From Aquisalimonas sp. (GTDB lineage Bacteria; Pseudomonadota; Gammaproteobacteria; Nitrococcales; Aquisalimonadaceae), in NCBI GenBank assembly GCA_007126095.1, contig SLBZ01000015.1, forward strand, positions 62,001 through 126,000: a stretch of 64,000 bases of DNA, given 5' to 3'. Numbering within the stretch: the stretch's first letter is position 1; each line of letters opens with the position of its first letter. The notes under the pieces are model-generated. The model worked only from the letters and a program-made list of their open reading frames with translations, did not search any database and was not told the origin of the DNA. This document shows positions 61,907-64,000 of this stretch, one piece after another. A program made the position numbers and the translations under genes.

Positions 61907-63361
61907 TTGCATTCCATGACCCTGAAACCGTCCTTAACCCTCGTGCTGCTGTTGTTGCCGGTGTCTCACCTCGGTGCCGAGATCGTGCAGGCCGAGCCGG
62001 CGGCGCCCCGCCAGCAGGTGCTGGACATCCAGGAGCTTGGCGGTGATGAGGCCGTGAGCACCCACGCGGATGATGTGTCGGCGCTGACCCTGACCCTGTA
62101 CCAGCGCGGTATCGCGCAAATTGCCGAGCGGCGGGAGTTCGGAATGCAGCGCGGGCGGGTTGTGCTCGACTGGCACGACGTCCCGGCGACCATGCAGCCC
62201 CAGACACTGCAGGTGATCGGTGAGGGTGGCGTCGATGTGCACGAGGTGCGTTTGCATGACCGCGTGCTCTCCCGGGATGCCGTGCTGGAGGCCGCGGTCG
62301 GGGAGACAGTGCGGCTGATCCATGACGACGGCGAGACCCGGGGCGGACGGCTGCTGACCGCCAGCGGTGGGACGCCGGTGGTGGAGCTTGACGACGGGGT
62401 TGAGCTGCTCGACGAGGGCAACCCCTGGCGGATCGTCCTGGACGCCCTGCCCTCCGGCCTGGCCGAGGCGCCGGTCCTGCAACTCGATCTGTCGTCGGAC
62501 ATGCCGGGGCGTCAGTGGCTGGATCTCGGTTATCTGGCCGACGGCCTGACCTGGCGCCTGGACTACGTGCTGACCATCGCGCCCGAGGCCGACACCATGG
62601 CCCTCCACGCCTGGGCGACGCTGCGTAATGACACCGATGTGGATTTTCGGGGCGCAGACGTCCACCTGGTGGCGGGCGCGTCCGACGTGCAGCGGCCGCG
62701 GCTCGAGACCCTGGCAACGCGGGCCGCCGGTGACGCCATCGGTGACGATGCGGAAGCGGTTGCCGACCAGCAGCGCTTCCGGCTGGAGGGCCCGGTGACA
62801 CTGAAGGCCGACGATCGCCGCCAGCTCCGGTTTCTGCAGGTGGACAGCGTTCCGGTGGAGCGCGAGTACCGTGTGCGCAGTAGTGTGCCGCTCGGTGCTC
62901 AGGGGCGGACGCAGCGTCGGCCGGTGGCCATTCACATGGCGTTCGAAAACCGGGAGCCGGCTCTGGGACGGCCGCTGCCCGCTGGCACGGTTCGCGTCTA
63001 TCAGCGCGACGATGATGGCAACGCCGTGTACGCTGGTGATGAGTCACTGGGCCCGACGCCGGAGGGGGAGCGCGCGGAGCTGCGGCCCGGCACCGCCTTC
63101 GATCTCACCGCCGAGCGACGCCAGACCGACTACCGCCGCCTGGATGGGAGCACGGAGGAGCAGGCCTGGCGGGTCACGCTGCGCAATGCCAGCGATAGCG
63201 AGCGGCGCATCATTGTCGAGGAGACCCTGCCTGGCGAGTGGACCATGCTGCATGAGTCGGCGGGGCATTATCGGCCGGATGCGGGGCAGGCGCGGTGGGA
63301 GCTGGACGTGCCCGCGGAAGAAGAGGCGGTGCTGGAGTACCGGGTCGAGATTCGGCGCTGA
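61907..63361 (+). CDS. DUF4139-domain exported protein
   Basis: A 484-residue exported protein. A signal peptide (about 4-24) is followed by a helical and beta-rich N-terminal part and a C-terminal DUF4139 domain (about 195-480) with YLADGLTWRLDYVLTIA, REYRVRSSVPLGAQ, GTVRVYQRDDDGNAVYAGDE and FDLTAERRQTDY. Proteins of this family resemble Ig-like mucoidy-inhibitor homologues; function unknown. AGGAGG stands five bases before a TTG at 61907 but fourteen before the ATG at 61916, so TTG is the better start, adding three residues. Confidence 0.8.
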   Translation: MHSMTLKPSLTLVLLLLPVSHLGAEIVQAEPAAPRQQVLDIQELGGDEAVSTHADDVSALTLTLYQRGIAQIAERREFGMQRGRVVLDWHDVPATMQPQTLQVIGEGGVDVHEVRLHDRVLSRDAVLEAAVGETVRLIHDDGETRGGRLLTASGGTPVVELDDGVELLDEGNPWRIVLDALPSGLAEAPVLQLDLSSDMPGRQWLDLGYLADGLTWRLDYVLTIAPEADTMALHAWATLRNDTDVDFRGADVHLVAGASDVQRPRLETLATRAAGDAIGDDAEAVADQQRFRLEGPVTLKADDRRQLRFLQVDSVPVEREYRVRSSVPLGAQGRTQRRPVAIHMAFENREPALGRPLPAGTVRVYQRDDDGNAVYAGDESLGPTPEGERAELRPGTAFDLTAERRQTDYRRLDGSTEEQAWRVTLRNASDSERRIIVEETLPGEWTMLHESAGHYRPDAGQARWELDVPAEEEAVLEYRVEIRR

Positions 63362-63374
63362 CGCTCGCCGGGTT

Positions 63375-64000
63375 TCAGCCGCTGGCGGCGAGCACCACCA
63401 TGGAGGTCTGGTCGTCCCACTGGGCAATGAGGTCGGCCGTTTCCGGCCCCCTCAACGGCACGCTGAAGAGAAAGCCCTGCATGTGGTGACACTGCATGTT
63501 GCGCAGCGAGCGGAGCTGATCCCCGGTTTCCACTCCCTCCGCAACGACCTGCAGGCCAAGCCCCTGCGCCATGGCGATGATGGTGTTCACCAGTGTGGTC
63601 TCGTCGGCGGGCTGGTGCAGGCCCTGGATGAAAGACTGATCGATCTTCAGCGTGTGGATGGGCAGCCGCTGCAGATAGCTCAGCGATGAGTAGCCGGTGC
63701 CGAAGTCGTCGATGGCGACGGTAATGCCGCGCCCGCTCAGGTCCCGCAGCTTCTCGATGACCGCGTCCAGGTTGCGCATCAGCACGTGTTCGGTGATTTC
63801 CAGCTCCAGTCGCTCCGGGGGGAAGCGGGTCTCCAGGAGCACGTCCAGAATACCGTCCACGAAGTCCGTCTGTTCCACGTGCATGCTGGAGAGGTTGACC
63901 GCCAGGCGCAGGTCGCTGTCCGGCCCCTGCCAGGACATGACTTCGAGGCAGGCCTCCCGCAGCATCCACAGGCTGATGGGGACGATGAGGCCCGTTTGCT
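63375..64000 (-). CDS. EAL-domain cyclic di-GMP phosphodiesterase (C-terminal part)
   Basis: The gene runs off the window end; about 205 residues are visible. They cover most of an EAL domain: TGLIVPISLWMLREACLEV, LAVNLSSMHVE, LELEITEHVLM (metal-binding Glu), IDDFGTGYSSLSYL, LKIDQSFIQGL and VAEGVETGDQLRSL, with MQGFLFSVPL at the end. All metal and base residues seen are intact, so it should cleave cyclic di-GMP. The EAL tripeptide and any sensor or GGDEF domain lie beyond the window. Confidence 0.9.
   Translation of the reverse strand, partial: QTGLIVPISLWMLREACLEVMSWQGPDSDLRLAVNLSSMHVEQTDFVDGILDVLLETRFPPERLELEITEHVLMRNLDAVIEKLRDLSGRGITVAIDDFGTGYSSLSYLQRLPIHTLKIDQSFIQGLHQPADETTLVNTIIAMAQGLGLQVVAEGVETGDQLRSLRNMQCHHMQGFLFSVPLRGPETADLIAQWDDQTSMVVLAASG

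Overview
The window is 64 kb of dense, GC-rich bacterial chromosome. The gene set (fabAB, a bioBFHCD operon, MaeB, RF3, an aa3-type oxidase operon with CtaG, SURF1, CtaA and CtaB, ComF, BioC and BioH, YcgN, DUF3634, DUF2909) points to a gammaproteobacterium. The very high GC and the acidic exported proteins would suit a halophile of the Ectothiorhodospiraceae type, but that is inference from gene content. No rRNA, tRNA, CRISPR array, insertion sequence or phage gene was seen. There is no gene-free stretch above 300 bases.

Layout. 0.1-4.7 kb: a three-gene SMC/MksBEF-like (Wadjet-like) complex with no JetD nuclease next to it. 4.8-16 kb: mixed housekeeping genes (EamA exporter with a divergent LysR gene, SMP-30 lactonase, two diguanylate cyclases, a nucleoside deoxyribosyltransferase-like protein, an FAD dehydrogenase, a lipoprotein hydrolase, an AlkA-type glycosylase). 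16.1-24.8 kb: a compact cluster that looks like a dedicated GTP-derived (pyrimidine or pterin) pathway: FkbM methyltransferase, creatininase-family hydrolase, GTP cyclohydrolase II with a degenerate RibB domain, a RibD reductase domain without deaminase, a flippase-like membrane protein, a second methyltransferase, a GT4 glycosyltransferase, a PTPS-fold protein that has lost its catalytic residues, a BchC-like dehydrogenase and a CDP-alcohol phosphatidyltransferase. I know of no described product. 24.8-30.6 kb: YceI, DUF4870, MaeB and a large MscS channel.

30.7-34.1 kb: an ECF sigma/anti-sigma locus encoding two exported repeat-rich R/E proteins and a TPR plus beta-barrel outer-membrane protein. 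Three promoter-like sites of the form ATGGAACC-N16-CGTGT precede the sigma gene, the anti-sigma gene and the last exported gene, which suggests a self-contained regulon. 34.2-39.9 kb: DUF3634, ComF and the biotin operon. 40.0-48.8 kb: cytochrome c oxidase structural and assembly genes, including a 40-residue membrane protein with a TTG start. 49-51.6 kb: a PEBP protein and fabAB. 51.8-55.3 kb: an NtrC-type two-component system divergent from a DUF4168 gene that carries a near-consensus sigma-54 promoter. 55.3-64 kb: DUF938, YcgN, TspO, RF3, TraB, MtfA, a retropepsin-like protease, a PrcB-like lipoprotein, a DUF4139 protein and the end of an EAL protein that runs off the window.

Most genes lie in tight operons with ATGA or GTGA overlaps. 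The long antisense open frames are GC artefacts and were left out. Family names come from motifs read by eye; no search was run.
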